From Perlucidibaca piscinae DSM 21586 (GTDB taxonomy: Bacteria; Pseudomonadota; Gammaproteobacteria; Pseudomonadales; Moraxellaceae), in the NCBI RefSeq assembly GCF_000420045.1, contig NZ_ATUE01000006.1, forward strand, positions 186,001 through 250,000: a DNA stretch of 64,000 nucleotides. The letters are read 5' to 3'. Positions within the stretch are counted from its first letter, which is position 1, and the number at the start of each line of letters is the position of its first letter. A model generated the notes under the pieces. The model saw only the letters and a program-made list of their open reading frames with translations. It was not told where the DNA came from and searched no databases. Made by a program: the position numbers and the translations under genes. Positions 23,855 through 32,365 of the stretch are shown here, one piece after another.

Positions 23855-24681
23855 GCGGCATGCACCTCGCTGAACTCCTCATAGGCGCGCTGCAGCCTGG
23901 CGTCGTAGAGGTTCTTCCGGTAGTCCGGGCCGTTGTAGCGCTTGGCGAAGTCCGTCCACCGGCGAGCGCGCAGCGCCTTGTGCAGGCCCGGGTCGGCCTT
24001 GATGAGGCGCACGAAGGCATCGAGCTGGGCCCCCTCGCTGGTGCTCATGGCCTTGGCGAAGGCCTGCACGCTGTCGTAGCCCAGCTGCTGCCAGTGAAAG
24101 CCCATGATCTGGAACAGGCCCCAACTGGCCGACTCCAGGGCGGCGGTGTCATCGATCCGGCGGGCATGCGCAAGGCGCTGGTGCTCTGCAGTTCCTCCTG
24201 CGTATCCGCCTGGAGTCTGATTAACGATCCCTGGTTGTGCTCGTGAGGTGCAAACCAGAAGGCCCAGCGCCAGCGATGGCTCTGTACTGGCCAATGCTTT
24301 CTCTTTCATGCGGCGATACATGATGTGCCGCTCGAACAGGATCACCGGCCGGCCGTTGGCTAGGAAGCCGTGGCCGTTGCTTTCCACCGCGTTCACTGCC
24401 ATGACGGCGGCCAGCTCAACGTCCAAGGTCTCTGCCGCGCGCACCAGGTCGAGTTGGGTGAGCAGGCGGGCGTCGAGCTGGCCCTGCAGGGCGGCGATGG
24501 TCTTCAGGCCAGCCACGCCATCAATCACCAGTCCTGCGCTCTGCTGAAAGGAGCGGACGGCGGCGGCCGTGGCATCACCGTAGTCGCCGTCGATCTCGAT
24601 GCTCAGGCCGGCAGACTTCAGCAGACGCTGCAGCTGGCTTACATCCTGCCCGCGACTGCCGGGTGTTAGTTTCTGGATCAT
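23851..24681 (-). CDS. Endolysin: peptidoglycan-binding plus N-acetylmuramidase domain
   Basis: A 276-aa lysin that cleaves peptidoglycan. Residues about 5-65 form a PG_binding_1 domain (GSRGQDVSQLQRLLKSAG ... AAAVRSFQQSAGL). Residues 80-270 form an N-acetylmuramidase domain of the DUF3380 type (ESNGHGFLANGRPVILFERHIMYR; ESASWGLFQIMGFHWQQLGY; YNGPDYRKNLYD). P2 itself uses a different lysozyme-type LysA, so this cassette is a replacement. There is no signal peptide, so it depends on a holin. ATG 24681 overlaps the upstream holin stop. Confidence 0.92.
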   Translation of the reverse strand: MIQKLTPGSRGQDVSQLQRLLKSAGLSIEIDGDYGDATAAAVRSFQQSAGLVIDGVAGLKTIAALQGQLDARLLTQLDLVRAAETLDVELAAVMAVNAVESNGHGFLANGRPVILFERHIMYRRMKEKALASTEPSLALGLLVCTSRAQPGIVNQTPGGYAGGTAEHQRLAHARRIDDTAALESASWGLFQIMGFHWQQLGYDSVQAFAKAMSTSEGAQLDAFVRLIKADPGLHKALRARRWTDFAKRYNGPDYRKNLYDARLQRAYEEFSEVHAA

Positions 24682-24962
24682 GTGCTTGGCCTCAGCAAGG
24701 CGGCCAAGTTGCCGCCGGCGCGGCAGACGAGGACGCAGAGGAGTAGGGCGATCAGGGCTTCGTCGACCCCGACCACCGGGTGAAACAGGAGAATGACGAT
24801 GGCAGAAGACATCAGGACCGCTATGGTCAGCGAGGCCAGAAGTGAGATCAGTGGCCGGTACCGAGCGCCGTTGCGCGGGAAGCATAGCAACCGGATGGCG
24901 GTGATCATGTAGGCCATTGCCGTCACCAGTCCTGGGAGCGTGGACATCAGGAAGGTCATCAT
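24678..24962 (-). CDS. Putative holin/antiholin, three hydrophobic segments
   Basis: A 94-aa membrane protein with hydrophobic segments near 7-27, 38-60 and 66-90, basic loops and a cytosolic end. It lies between a second small membrane protein and the endolysin. P2-like phages with muramidase lysins commonly carry two adjacent small holin-type genes; which of the two forms the lethal hole cannot be told here. Confidence 0.75.
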   Translation of the reverse strand: MMTFLMSTLPGLVTAMAYMITAIRLLCFPRNGARYRPLISLLASLTIAVLMSSAIVILLFHPVVGVDEALIALLLCVLVCRAGGNLAALLRPST

Positions 24963-24966
24963 CGGC

Positions 24967-25323
24967 TCAGCCTCCTTTGCTGCCCTTCAGCAAGGTGCCC
25001 AGATCGAGCTTCTCGACCTGAGCCAGCGCCTTGAGCAGGACAGGGATGATGAGGACCGCGCCGACGGCTGCTGCCGGACCGGTCTGGGTGATCGGTGTCT
25101 GATTGAGGATCTCCGGTGCCGAGATGTAGCCGCCGATGATCGATAGCAGCATGCCCAGCAGGCGAGCGGCCGGCCGCAACTCCTTCTTGGTCATGGCCAC
25201 GACCGCGGCGCCGAAGATAGCGCCGATCAGCGCGTTGACATCGATCCACGGGATTAGGGTGGCCAAGCCGACGCCAGCGGCGGCGGTTGCCGCGACGGCA
25301 GTGCTGGTGGTGGGTTCAGCCAC
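24967..25323 (-). CDS. Putative phage holin, 118 aa
   Basis: A 118-aa membrane protein starting at GTG 25323 with AGGAG upstream. An Ala/Thr-rich N-terminus, hydrophobic segments at about 10-43 and 55-75, and a third at 80-97 are followed by a cytosolic tail ending GSKGG. The position before the endolysin and the size fit a holin. The first gene of the lysis cassette, after tail gene X. Confidence 0.75.
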   Translation of the reverse strand: MAEPTTSTAVAATAAAGVGLATLIPWIDVNALIGAIFGAAVVAMTKKELRPAARLLGMLLSIIGGYISAPEILNQTPITQTGPAAAVGAVLIIPVLLKALAQVEKLDLGTLLKGSKGG

Positions 25324-25344
25324 GGTGCTCTCCTGTTCAGGTAT

Positions 25345-25554
25345 TCAGTCCCACAGCTGCACCAGCTGCGAGGTCACATCCACGGCCGGTGCTTCGTCCG
25401 GCAACGTCACCATATGTCCCTCCGGCAGGATCACTCCCGCAGCCGCCAAGCCCCGGTTGAGCTCGAGGATCTGCTCGACCACCCCGGCGGTGCGTCCGAA
25501 GTGCCGCCAGGCAATAAGGTCGACGGTGTCTCCTTGCAGTGCCCGGACCTGCAT
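25345..25554 (-). CDS. X: Tail protein X (P2 gpX)
   Basis: A 69-aa LysM-like tail protein (P2 gpX 67). The pattern VRALQGDTVDLIAWRHFGRT ... VLELNRGLA ... LPEGHMVTLPD is diagnostic. It probably binds peptidoglycan or helps attach tail parts. Start and the L stop share one base. Confidence 0.92.
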   Translation of the reverse strand: MQVRALQGDTVDLIAWRHFGRTAGVVEQILELNRGLAAAGVILPEGHMVTLPDEAPAVDVTSQLVQLWD

Positions 25555-26012
25555 CAGATCAGCTCCACGGTCGAGCGCGTGATACCGAGCAGGTCGCGGA
25601 TGGCCCAGCGGGCGTTGCGGTAGTGGTCGTCTCCTGCCGGTGCCAGGGCTTCCGACCGGCGGGCGCCGGCCTCAGTGATGCTGTAGTCCGGGTAGCGCTC
25701 GATCAGGTCGGCATGCGCGTAGGAATAGACCGCGCGCTTGTAGAGGCTGATCAGGCGGCTCTCGCCGTTCACCTGGCTGGCCGGAATATCGGCCATGGAG
25801 GCGGCGGTCTGTTGTTCGCGCCAGTCGGCCAGATCCTTGTTGACGGTCAGGATGGCGTTGACGATGGCCCAGCGGAGACGCTCTGGGCTGATTGACGTGG
25901 TCAGGCGCTCGGTGGCGCGGACGTCATCAAGGCCGATGTTCGGGAACCAGCCATCATTGGTGATCTGCGCACCAGGTGGTTGTGCAGCTGGGATAGAGAT
26001 GAGGCCGGTCAT
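25554..26012 (-). CDS. L: Head completion/stabilisation protein L (P2 gpL)
   Basis: A 152-aa connector protein (P2 gpL 169) that finishes the filled head. It shows NDGWFPNIGLDDVRATERLTTSISPERLRWAIVNAI, conserved in the family, and the C-terminal WAIRDLLGITRSTVELI. It lies downstream of M, separated by 112 bases in which I see no gene. Confidence 0.92.
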   Translation of the reverse strand: MTGLISIPAAQPPGAQITNDGWFPNIGLDDVRATERLTTSISPERLRWAIVNAILTVNKDLADWREQQTAASMADIPASQVNGESRLISLYKRAVYSYAHADLIERYPDYSITEAGARRSEALAPAGDDHYRNARWAIRDLLGITRSTVELI

Positions 26013-26124
26013 GCAGGGCTCCAGGCCGGTTCGGCGGTGGTCGAGGGTTCACGCAGGATCAGGGCAGAGGGATGCCCATCATTGCGATTCCCATCGAGCC
26101 GCCGGGGTGCCGGGGAAGGCTCGG

Positions 26125-26853
26125 TCAGCCGGCCGGCGCGAGCGGCGCCGGTTCAGCAATCTTTTTCAGAGCGCGTTCAGCGCGGTCGATCTCGGTCTTG
26201 ACGCCGCACTTGTCGTGCAGGGTCAGCGCTCGATGCAGGTGCGGTATCGCCTGCTCGAGCCAGGTCTTGTCGGTGCTTGCCGGGGCGTCCGGATTGATCT
26301 GGGCCAGCATGGTGCGGCCGATGGCCTTCTCCAGCTTCGCTCGGGCCTCATCCGGCATGTCCTGCTCGGTCGTCAGCTCAGCAGTGCTGGCCAGCAGCTC
26401 CAGCGCCATGGGCGTGCCGGCGGCGACAGCCACCAGGGCCTGTTCGGCGATCTCCTCGGCGATCAGGCAGCCCATCGTGCGGTTGAAGCTGTCGGGCAGT
26501 ACCAGCTGGTAGCGCAGCACGTAGGACGCCAGCGGCAGGGCGCCGGCGATATCGCCGATATCGATGCGCCAGAGCATCACGCGGGTGAGCACCTCGTCCT
26601 GGCCGCCCTTGCCGCCGACGAGCGCGCCGGCCACGTAGTCGGCGTACTCCGGAAGAATCTCGCGCTTGACCGCGATCTTCGTCTCGACCGACTGGATGGC
26701 CTTGAGGCGAGCACGATCCTGGGTGAGTTTTGCCAGCATCAGCTCGTAGGCGCTGCCGGTTACCTCGCCGTGTTCATCCTGGGCAGCGGCAGCCGTCTGG
26801 CTTGCCGTCACCCGAATGAAGTGGCGCTGGGCAGGGCTCAGGCGGCGGTTCAT
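26125..26853 (-). CDS. M: Terminase small subunit M (P2 gpM)
   Basis: A 242-aa terminase endonuclease subunit (P2 gpM 247) that recognises and cuts cos. The start MNRRLSPAQRHF and the block LPEYADYVAGAL...GGQDEVLTRVMLWRIDIGD are typical. ATG 26853 overlaps the N stop in a TGATG junction. Its target is the cos site at 31808. Confidence 0.92.
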   Translation of the reverse strand: MNRRLSPAQRHFIRVTASQTAAAAQDEHGEVTGSAYELMLAKLTQDRARLKAIQSVETKIAVKREILPEYADYVAGALVGGKGGQDEVLTRVMLWRIDIGDIAGALPLASYVLRYQLVLPDSFNRTMGCLIAEEIAEQALVAVAAGTPMALELLASTAELTTEQDMPDEARAKLEKAIGRTMLAQINPDAPASTDKTWLEQAIPHLHRALTLHDKCGVKTEIDRAERALKKIAEPAPLAPAG

Positions 26854-27875
26854 CACGGCACCACCGGCCATTCGCCGAGCTCGATGTTCTCGATGACCGC
26901 GATCAGGCCGTAGTCCTCGATCACGTAGGCATCGTTCGAGGACTCGAAGTTCTCGATGCGATCACGCTTCGGGTTGTCCAGGATGACGCGACGGCGGCCA
27001 CCTTCCTGCCAGTAGATGGCCAGGTTGGTGAGGCAGGTGATGATCACCGTGCCCTCGGGGATGAAGGGCACCTCGACAGCCGGCAGGCCACCGACGCGGC
27101 GCTGGCTGATGATGACATCGGTGGCCAGGGCGTTCTCGGCGGTCTGCTCGCGGTTGATCAGCGGCAGGTACTTGTCGTGCATCAGCTCACGACCGATCAG
27201 CACAACCAGGTCGGGGCGGCGACGGTGCACCGGGTCGAGCAGCTGGATGCCGTCATAGACCAGGGCATCGAGGTTCTCGTAGTCGCCGTTCTTGCCCACA
27301 CGGATCTCGTCGCTGGCAGCGACCACTTCCGACATCAGGCGGGCCGGTGCATCGACGCGCACATGCTCGATCCAGCCGATGTTGACGTCCTGCAGCAGCG
27401 GGTTGGCGGCGCGGTTGGTCGCGGCCGCGGCACTGGTGCCGTTGAAACCGATCATGATGCGGTCCAGCGCCTGCTGCTGCAGAATGGCGTCGCGCAGCAT
27501 GGACTGGAACTCGGGGAACTTGGCCCAGGCGTCGAGCTTCGCGTAGGGGATAGCGGTGTCGAAGTCGGTCTTCGCACACTTGTAGGTGCCCTTCGACAGA
27601 TCGCTGACATCGCGCGGCTCGCGTTCATCGGCGGTGGTGTTCGTGCGGCCGGCGATGGTGCCGGACACACCGAGACCGATCTTTTCGCCTTCCAGCTCGT
27701 CGACCGGAAGGATCGTGATGCGCTTCAGAAACTCGCTGGACTCCTGGATGCGCTTCTCCAGCGTCTGCTGGACGCTGGGCGTGACCGTGAACTTCTGGAC
27801 CGCGCTGGCGATGGCGTTGAGCTTGGCGATCTGGTCGGTGTACTGGGTGAACTTGGTGCGGGTTGCGGTCTTCAT
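26853..27875 (-). CDS. N: Major capsid protein N (P2 gpN)
   Basis: A 340-aa HK97-fold capsid protein (P2 gpN 357). It begins MKTATRTKFTQYTDQIAKLN, has the cleavable N-terminal region, then GLGVSGTIAGRTNTT and FNGTSAAAATN. The end ESSNDAYVIEDYGLIAVIENIE is conserved. ATG 27875 has GGAG before it; the upstream frame extension (Pro-rich, overlapping O) is rejected. Confidence 0.95.
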   Translation of the reverse strand: MKTATRTKFTQYTDQIAKLNAIASAVQKFTVTPSVQQTLEKRIQESSEFLKRITILPVDELEGEKIGLGVSGTIAGRTNTTADEREPRDVSDLSKGTYKCAKTDFDTAIPYAKLDAWAKFPEFQSMLRDAILQQQALDRIMIGFNGTSAAAATNRAANPLLQDVNIGWIEHVRVDAPARLMSEVVAASDEIRVGKNGDYENLDALVYDGIQLLDPVHRRRPDLVVLIGRELMHDKYLPLINREQTAENALATDVIISQRRVGGLPAVEVPFIPEGTVIITCLTNLAIYWQEGGRRRVILDNPKRDRIENFESSNDAYVIEDYGLIAVIENIELGEWPVVP

Positions 27876-27906
27876 CGACGTCTCCAGGGTAATCGGGTCG
27901 GGTGGC

Positions 27907-28761
27907 TTAGCAGTCGGTGGCGGCGGTGGTGCGATCACCGCCGGTGGCCGAGGGGCGACGGCCGCCGAGTTCGGTGTTGTCCAGTTGTTCACTGAAGACC
28001 TTGTTCGCGGCTTCGACGGCATCGAGGCGCTTCGTCAGGGCCTGCACCTGGTCTTCGGCAGCCTTGCAGGCGTCCTGCAGGGCCGTGAAGGCAGTGGCCT
28101 GGGTGGCAGCATGCTGCGCGATCTCTTCCACCGCCTTGTGGACGTCGCTGAACTTCTGCGCGTCGGTGGCATCCTTCTTCTTGGCGCCGGTGAGCAGTTC
28201 AGTCACGCGGGTCAGCAGGGTCTTGTCCTCGGTCTTGACCTCATCGAACTCGATCAGGGTCTCGGTGGCGGCGGTATACATGGCGGCTTCCGAGTAGTGA
28301 CGAGTGCGGAACGGGCTGACGTCGGGCTTCTGTTGAGCGAAGGTCAGCATGTCGGTGCCGAGCGAGGCAGGGGAGTCGGTGACGCCCAGGCCGACCAGAT
28401 AGGCTTCGCCGGTGTCAGCGAAGCTCGGGTCGAACTCGCACGAGGTGTAGAGCTTCTGGCGCTTCTTGTTCATCGCCAGCAGCTCGTCGGTGGGATCGAC
28501 CTGGGCGAACAGGGCCAACTTCTTCTCGTTGCCGATGGTGACCTCTTCGGTCTTCAGAGCGACCACGTCGCCCAGCGCGGAAAACGGGCTGTCGGACAGG
28601 ATGCCTCGGAAGTGCTCCAGCCAGATGCGGGCGCCATAGGTGGCCTGGTTGAAATTCTTGGCTGCCTGCTCGAGCCAGACGCGCTCGATGGTGCGCTTGT
28701 CGGTGGTGGCGCCTTCAACCGCCACACGGAACCACTTCGACTTGAACTTCTTGATGGACAT
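27907..28761 (-). CDS. O: Capsid scaffolding protease O (P2 gpO)
   Basis: A 284-aa scaffold with an N-terminal serine protease domain and a C-terminal coiled scaffold, the same length as P2 gpO. The first part (FRVAVEGATTDKRTIERVWLEQ...YGARIWLEHFRG) contains the conserved catalytic His in WLEH, and YTSCEFDP includes the serine region. The C-terminal helices (about 215-265) drive shell assembly. SD AGGA precedes ATG 28761. First gene of the O-N-M-L late operon. Confidence 0.94.
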   Translation of the reverse strand: MSIKKFKSKWFRVAVEGATTDKRTIERVWLEQAAKNFNQATYGARIWLEHFRGILSDSPFSALGDVVALKTEEVTIGNEKKLALFAQVDPTDELLAMNKKRQKLYTSCEFDPSFADTGEAYLVGLGVTDSPASLGTDMLTFAQQKPDVSPFRTRHYSEAAMYTAATETLIEFDEVKTEDKTLLTRVTELLTGAKKKDATDAQKFSDVHKAVEEIAQHAATQATAFTALQDACKAAEDQVQALTKRLDAVEAANKVFSEQLDNTELGGRRPSATGGDRTTAATDC

Positions 28762-28842
28762 GCTGGATTCCTGCTCTCATTGGCCTGCCTGATATGACTC
28801 GCATCGTCGGCAAGCGCGCGCGGCGCAGCAACGCGCGGCATG

Positions 28843-28861
28843 TGTAAATCCCACGCATACA
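28843..28861. promoter_or_regulatory. Shared Ogr-type late operator between O and P
   Basis: TGTAAATCCCACGCATACA is a TGTA-N11-TACA dyad, embedded in the longer TGTGT-N13-ACACA (28841-28863). It lies 47 bp from the P start and 82 bp from the O start. P2 has divergent PP and PO promoters at the same place, so this single site may serve both. Confidence 0.7.
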
Positions 28862-28907
28862 CAATCTGATTCAACTCCCTGATTTTTCAGCGCTTCATCA
28901 TGGCGCC

Positions 28908-30689
28908 ATGAATGCACTGGCCCTTCCAGACATCGCTGATCTCGACACCCGCCGGAAGGCTCGCGCCCTCTACTGGCAGGGTTGGCGCGTGTCATCTATC
29001 GCCCGCCACCTGGTGCTCAAGCCAGCCACGATCCACTCCTGGAAGCGGCGGGACGAGTGGGACGAGTTCACGCCTATAGAGCGCGTCGAGGAGACGCTGG
29101 ACCAGCGCCTGCAGGCGCTGATCGTCAAGGACGAGAAGGAAGGGCGGGACTTCAAGGAGATCGACCTGCTGACACGGCAGATCGAGCGGCTGGCACGCGT
29201 CAGACGGTATCAGGAGCCGGGCGGCAATGAGGCTGACCTCAATCCCAAGATCGGCAACCGCAACGCCGGGCCCAAGGCCCCGCGCCGGAAGAACCACTTT
29301 TCTACGGACGACATCGCGGCCCTGCGCGCGAACCTCGAAGAGTCGCTGTTCGACTACCAGAAGGCCTGGCTGCGCGAGAAGGATCAGCGCACGCGCATGA
29401 TCCTGAAGTCGCGTCAGATCGGCGCGACCTGGTACTTCGCCCGCGAGGCCTTGATTGATGCGCTGGAGACTGGCCGCAACCAGATCTTCCTGTCGGCCTC
29501 GAAGGCCCAGGCGCACATTTTCAAGCTCTACATCAAGAGCTGGGCGTTCGAGGTCTGCGGCATCGACCTGACGGGTGACCCCATTGTTGTCCAGACCGAT
29601 GAGCATGCCGACGCCACGCTCTACTTCCTCGGCAGCAACGCCCGCACAGCCCAGGGCTACCACGGCAACTTCTACTTCGACGAGTTCTTCTGGGTCCACC
29701 GATTCGAGGAGCTGAACAAGGTCGCCTCGGGCATGGCGATGCACAAGAAGTGGCGCAAGACCTACTTCAGCACGCCCAGCAGCACCTCGCACGAAGCCTA
29801 TCCGTTCTGGACCGGCTCGCGCTTCAACAGGGGCCTGCCGAAGGAGCAGCAGCTCAAGATCGACGTCGGCCACGCGAGTCTGAGGGCCGGTGTGGCATGC
29901 GAGGACAGCATCTGGCGCCACATCGTCACGATTCTCGATGCGAAGGCGGGCGGTTGCGACCTGTTCGACATCGACGAGCTGCGCAGGGAATACGCGCCGG
30001 ACGAATTCAACAACCTGCTGATGTGCCAGTTCATCGACGACGGCCAGTCGCTGTTCCCGCTGGCCACAATGATGCGCTGCATGGTCGACAGCTGGGTGGA
30101 GTGGGCTGCCGACTTCAAGCCGCACACGAAGCGCCCCTTCGGCAACAAGCCGGTGTGGGTCGGCTACGACCCGGCGTCGACCGGTGACAGTGCCGGACTG
30201 GTGGTCATAGCGCCGCCGGCGCGCTCGGGCGGCAAGTTCCGGATGCTGGAGAAGCACCAGTTCCGGGGCCTGGAGTATGCCGAGCAGGCCGCGAAGATCG
30301 AGGAGATCACGAAGCGCTACAACGTCACCTACATCGGCATCGATGTCACCGGCCTGGGTGGCGCGGTCTACCAGCTGGTGAAGCACTTCTTCCCGGCGGC
30401 AACGGCCATCCAGTACTCGGTCGAGATCAAAGCGCTGATGGTGTTCAAGGCGCTGGATGTGATCGGCAAGGGTCGGCTCGAGTTCGATGCCGGCTGGACC
30501 GACGTCGCGGCGTCGTTCATGGCCATCCGCAAGACCCTGACGGCCAGCGGCCGGCAGGCCACCTACACCGCCGGGCGCTCGGACGATATCGGTCACGCCG
30601 ACCTCGCCTGGGCGGCCATGCACGTCTTTTACAACGAGCCCCTCGGCGGTGAGACCCCGCAGAGTACGGGCGTCATGGAGATCTTCTGA
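28908..30689 (+). CDS. P: Terminase large ATPase subunit P (P2 gpP)
   Basis: A 593-aa packaging ATPase (P2 gpP 590). An N-terminal HTH (LYWQGWRVSSIARHLVLKPATIHSWKRRDEW) is followed by the ATPase with adenine/Walker-type region MILKSRQIGATWYFAREAL (residue 166 on) and Walker B FYFDEFFW (about 255). The C-terminal RNase H-like nuclease starts at VWVGYDPASTGDSAGLVV. It is divergent from O and coupled to Q by a TGATG overlap. Confidence 0.95.
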   Translation: MNALALPDIADLDTRRKARALYWQGWRVSSIARHLVLKPATIHSWKRRDEWDEFTPIERVEETLDQRLQALIVKDEKEGRDFKEIDLLTRQIERLARVRRYQEPGGNEADLNPKIGNRNAGPKAPRRKNHFSTDDIAALRANLEESLFDYQKAWLREKDQRTRMILKSRQIGATWYFAREALIDALETGRNQIFLSASKAQAHIFKLYIKSWAFEVCGIDLTGDPIVVQTDEHADATLYFLGSNARTAQGYHGNFYFDEFFWVHRFEELNKVASGMAMHKKWRKTYFSTPSSTSHEAYPFWTGSRFNRGLPKEQQLKIDVGHASLRAGVACEDSIWRHIVTILDAKAGGCDLFDIDELRREYAPDEFNNLLMCQFIDDGQSLFPLATMMRCMVDSWVEWAADFKPHTKRPFGNKPVWVGYDPASTGDSAGLVVIAPPARSGGKFRMLEKHQFRGLEYAEQAAKIEEITKRYNVTYIGIDVTGLGGAVYQLVKHFFPAATAIQYSVEIKALMVFKALDVIGKGRLEFDAGWTDVAASFMAIRKTLTASGRQATYTAGRSDDIGHADLAWAAMHVFYNEPLGGETPQSTGVMEIF

Positions 30690-31711
30690 TGAGCGATACC
30701 ACCTTCAACACGCCGGCGGTCGAGGCTTTTTCCTTCGGCGACCCGGAGCCGGTCCTGCAGGGCAGGGGCGTGCTGGACTACCTGCAGTGCCTGGAGAGCG
30801 GCAACGGCCGCTGGTACGAGCCACCGATCAACATGCACTCGCTAGCCCAGGCATTCCATGCTGCCGTCCACCACAGCTCGGCTATCCACGTGAAGCGCAA
30901 CATCCTGCTCAGCACCATGGAGCCGACGCCGCTGCTCAGCCGACAGAGCGCCTCGCGGCTGTTCAAGGAGTATCTGGCCGTGGGCAACTGCTACCTCGAA
31001 CGGCGCCGGTCGCTGAGCCGCAAGACGCTGCGCTTCGAGCCATCGATGGCGAAGTACACGCGGCGCGGGCTGGATCTCGACCAATACTTCTTCGTGCCGG
31101 ACTACGAGAAGGAACACCCATTCGCACGCGGGGCGGTGTGGCATCTGATGGAGCCGGATCTGCACCAGGAGATCTACGGGGTGCCGGAGTGGCTGGCCAG
31201 CCTGCACTCGGCGCTGCTCAACGAAGCGGCGACGCTGTTCCGACGCAAGTACTACCAGAACGGCTCGCATGCGGGCTACATCCTGTACATGAGCGATCCG
31301 GCGCAGAACGAGGATGACATCGCCGCGATCCGCAAGGCGATGAAGGACAGCAAGGGCCCGGGGAACTTCCGGAACATGTTCGTCTACCGCCCCGGCGGTA
31401 AGCCGGACGGCGTGAAGGTGATCCCGGTCAGCGAGGTGGCGGCCAAGGACGAGTTCCTCAACATCAAGAACGTGACCCGCGACGACCAGATGGCGGCACA
31501 CCGCGTGCCATGGCAGATCATGGGTATCCCGCCCATGAGTGGGGTGTCGTCGGGTGACCCAAGGTCAGTGGCACAGGTATTTGCTCGCAACGAGGTCGAG
31601 CCGCTGCAGGCGGCGTTCCTCGATGCCAACGAGTACTTCGGCGAGGAGATCTTCCGCTTCAAGCCCTACGAGATCGTCCAGACGGTGGCCGGGCCGCAGT
31701 TGGTGACCTAG
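30689..31711 (+). CDS. Q: Portal protein Q (P2 gpQ)
   Basis: A 340-aa dodecameric portal subunit (P2 gpQ 344). It includes PVLQGRGVLDYLQC, PPINMHSLAQAFHAAVHHSSAIHVKRN and the C-terminal crown PWQIMGIPPMSGVSSGDPRSVAQVFARNEVEPL. It is the last coding gene of the prophage on this side; the terminator, cos and a repeat-rich segment follow. Confidence 0.95.
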   Translation: MSDTTFNTPAVEAFSFGDPEPVLQGRGVLDYLQCLESGNGRWYEPPINMHSLAQAFHAAVHHSSAIHVKRNILLSTMEPTPLLSRQSASRLFKEYLAVGNCYLERRRSLSRKTLRFEPSMAKYTRRGLDLDQYFFVPDYEKEHPFARGAVWHLMEPDLHQEIYGVPEWLASLHSALLNEAATLFRRKYYQNGSHAGYILYMSDPAQNEDDIAAIRKAMKDSKGPGNFRNMFVYRPGGKPDGVKVIPVSEVAAKDEFLNIKNVTRDDQMAAHRVPWQIMGIPPMSGVSSGDPRSVAQVFARNEVEPLQAAFLDANEYFGEEIFRFKPYEIVQTVAGPQLVT

Positions 31712-31733
31712 TCCCCGGTCGGGTATGACCATG

Positions 31734-31758
31734 AAGCCGCCTTCGGGCGGCTTTTTTT
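31734..31758 (+). terminator. Rho-independent terminator after P-Q
   Basis: AAGCCGCC-ttcg-GGCGGCTT followed by seven T in all: a strong stem with a UUCG tetraloop and U-tail, 22 bases after the Q stop. Confidence 0.92.
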
Positions 31759-31807
31759 CGACCAAAATCTGTCAAATCAGGTCATTTCCAGCCAAAACCG
31801 CAGTTCT

Positions 31808-31834
31808 GGCGCGCCGTCTTCCCCCCGCCACGCC
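31808..31834 (-). other. P2-type cos site
   Basis: Read on the minus strand, GGCGTGGCGGGGGGAAGAC followed by GGCGCGCC lines up with the cohesive-end core of P2 (GGCGAGGCGGGGAAAGCAC then TGCGCGC) and of 186. It sits just beyond Q, as in P2. The terminase products of M and P are the presumed cutters. Exact nick positions are inferred by analogy. Confidence 0.75.
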
Positions 31835-31858
31835 CGCGGGCTTTTTTGGGCGCTCACG

Positions 31859-31912
31859 ATGCACGTGCATGATCCCCTGGGGCCCGCGTCATTGCTGGGG
31901 CGCCAGGGGATC
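31859..31912. repeat. Palindrome and inverted repeat beside cos
   Basis: A perfect 12-bp palindrome ATGCACGTGCAT (31859-31870) is followed at once by a 10-bp inverted repeat GATCCCCTGG (31871-31880) and CCAGGGGATC (31903-31912). Their place next to cos suggests terminase binding sites (cosB-like). No gene is seen from 31712 to 32514. Confidence 0.55.
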
Positions 31913-32018
31913 AGACGAGTGGAGATTTGCTTGCGGAATCATGCAGGGTCGGCATGGGTGTGCTCTGTGTCCGGTGATCTCTGGCAAGACAGGCTCAGGC
32001 GATTCATTTTGGGGGACG

Positions 32019-32305
32019 CATCGGAAACAGGTTAGAAAGGTTAGTGGCCCTGTTTTTTGCCCTCAAACCCAGCAATGGCGCGGGTTATAGGCATTACCCC
32101 TGTGAGGTTAGACGAGGTAATGCGTGAGGTTAGGTCATTGATTTCAAAGGGAGTGACTTTTCCGGAAAATTACCTTAGGTCTGGGTAATGCCATTACCTA
32201 TAAATTACTCAATCCTAACTTTCAAATATGAATTGTAAGGCATTGATATATATTACTATATGTTCATATTTTATTGATTCTAACTTTTCTAACCTGTTTC
32301 CGATG
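32019..32305. repeat. Segment bounded by 26-bp inverted repeats with iteron-like repeats (candidate phage origin)
   Basis: CATCGGAAACAGGTTAGAAA... (32019-32044) and its inverted copy (32280-32305) match at 25 of 26 positions. Inside and in the arms are GGTTAG hexamers at 32030, 32039, 32106, 32128 and, inverted, 32289. The decamer GTGAGGTTAG occurs twice exactly 22 bp apart (32102 and 32124). GGTAATG/CATTACC occurs four times, including the dyad GGTAATG-c-CATTACC (32184-32198). A very AT-rich stretch (32247-32280) follows. Repeats plus an AT-rich zone resemble iteron origins such as that of P4, whose initiator is a primase-helicase like the one at 1-1715. Integrase arm sites are an alternative. 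Confidence 0.5.
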
Positions 32306-32365
32306 GCTTGCCAAATTTTCTGTACGTTGCGTCAGTGTTGATACCCCGTGGCACAAGATCTGGAC

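Noticed and set aside
28992..30623. 543-codon minus-strand frame opposite terminase P
   Set aside because: A GC-rich shadow frame of a well-identified gene.
32019..32305. MITE or insertion sequence bounded by the 26-bp inverted repeats
   Set aside because: No target-site duplication is seen next to the arms, no transposase is present, and internal iteron-like repeats fit a phage regulatory segment better. Not fully excluded.
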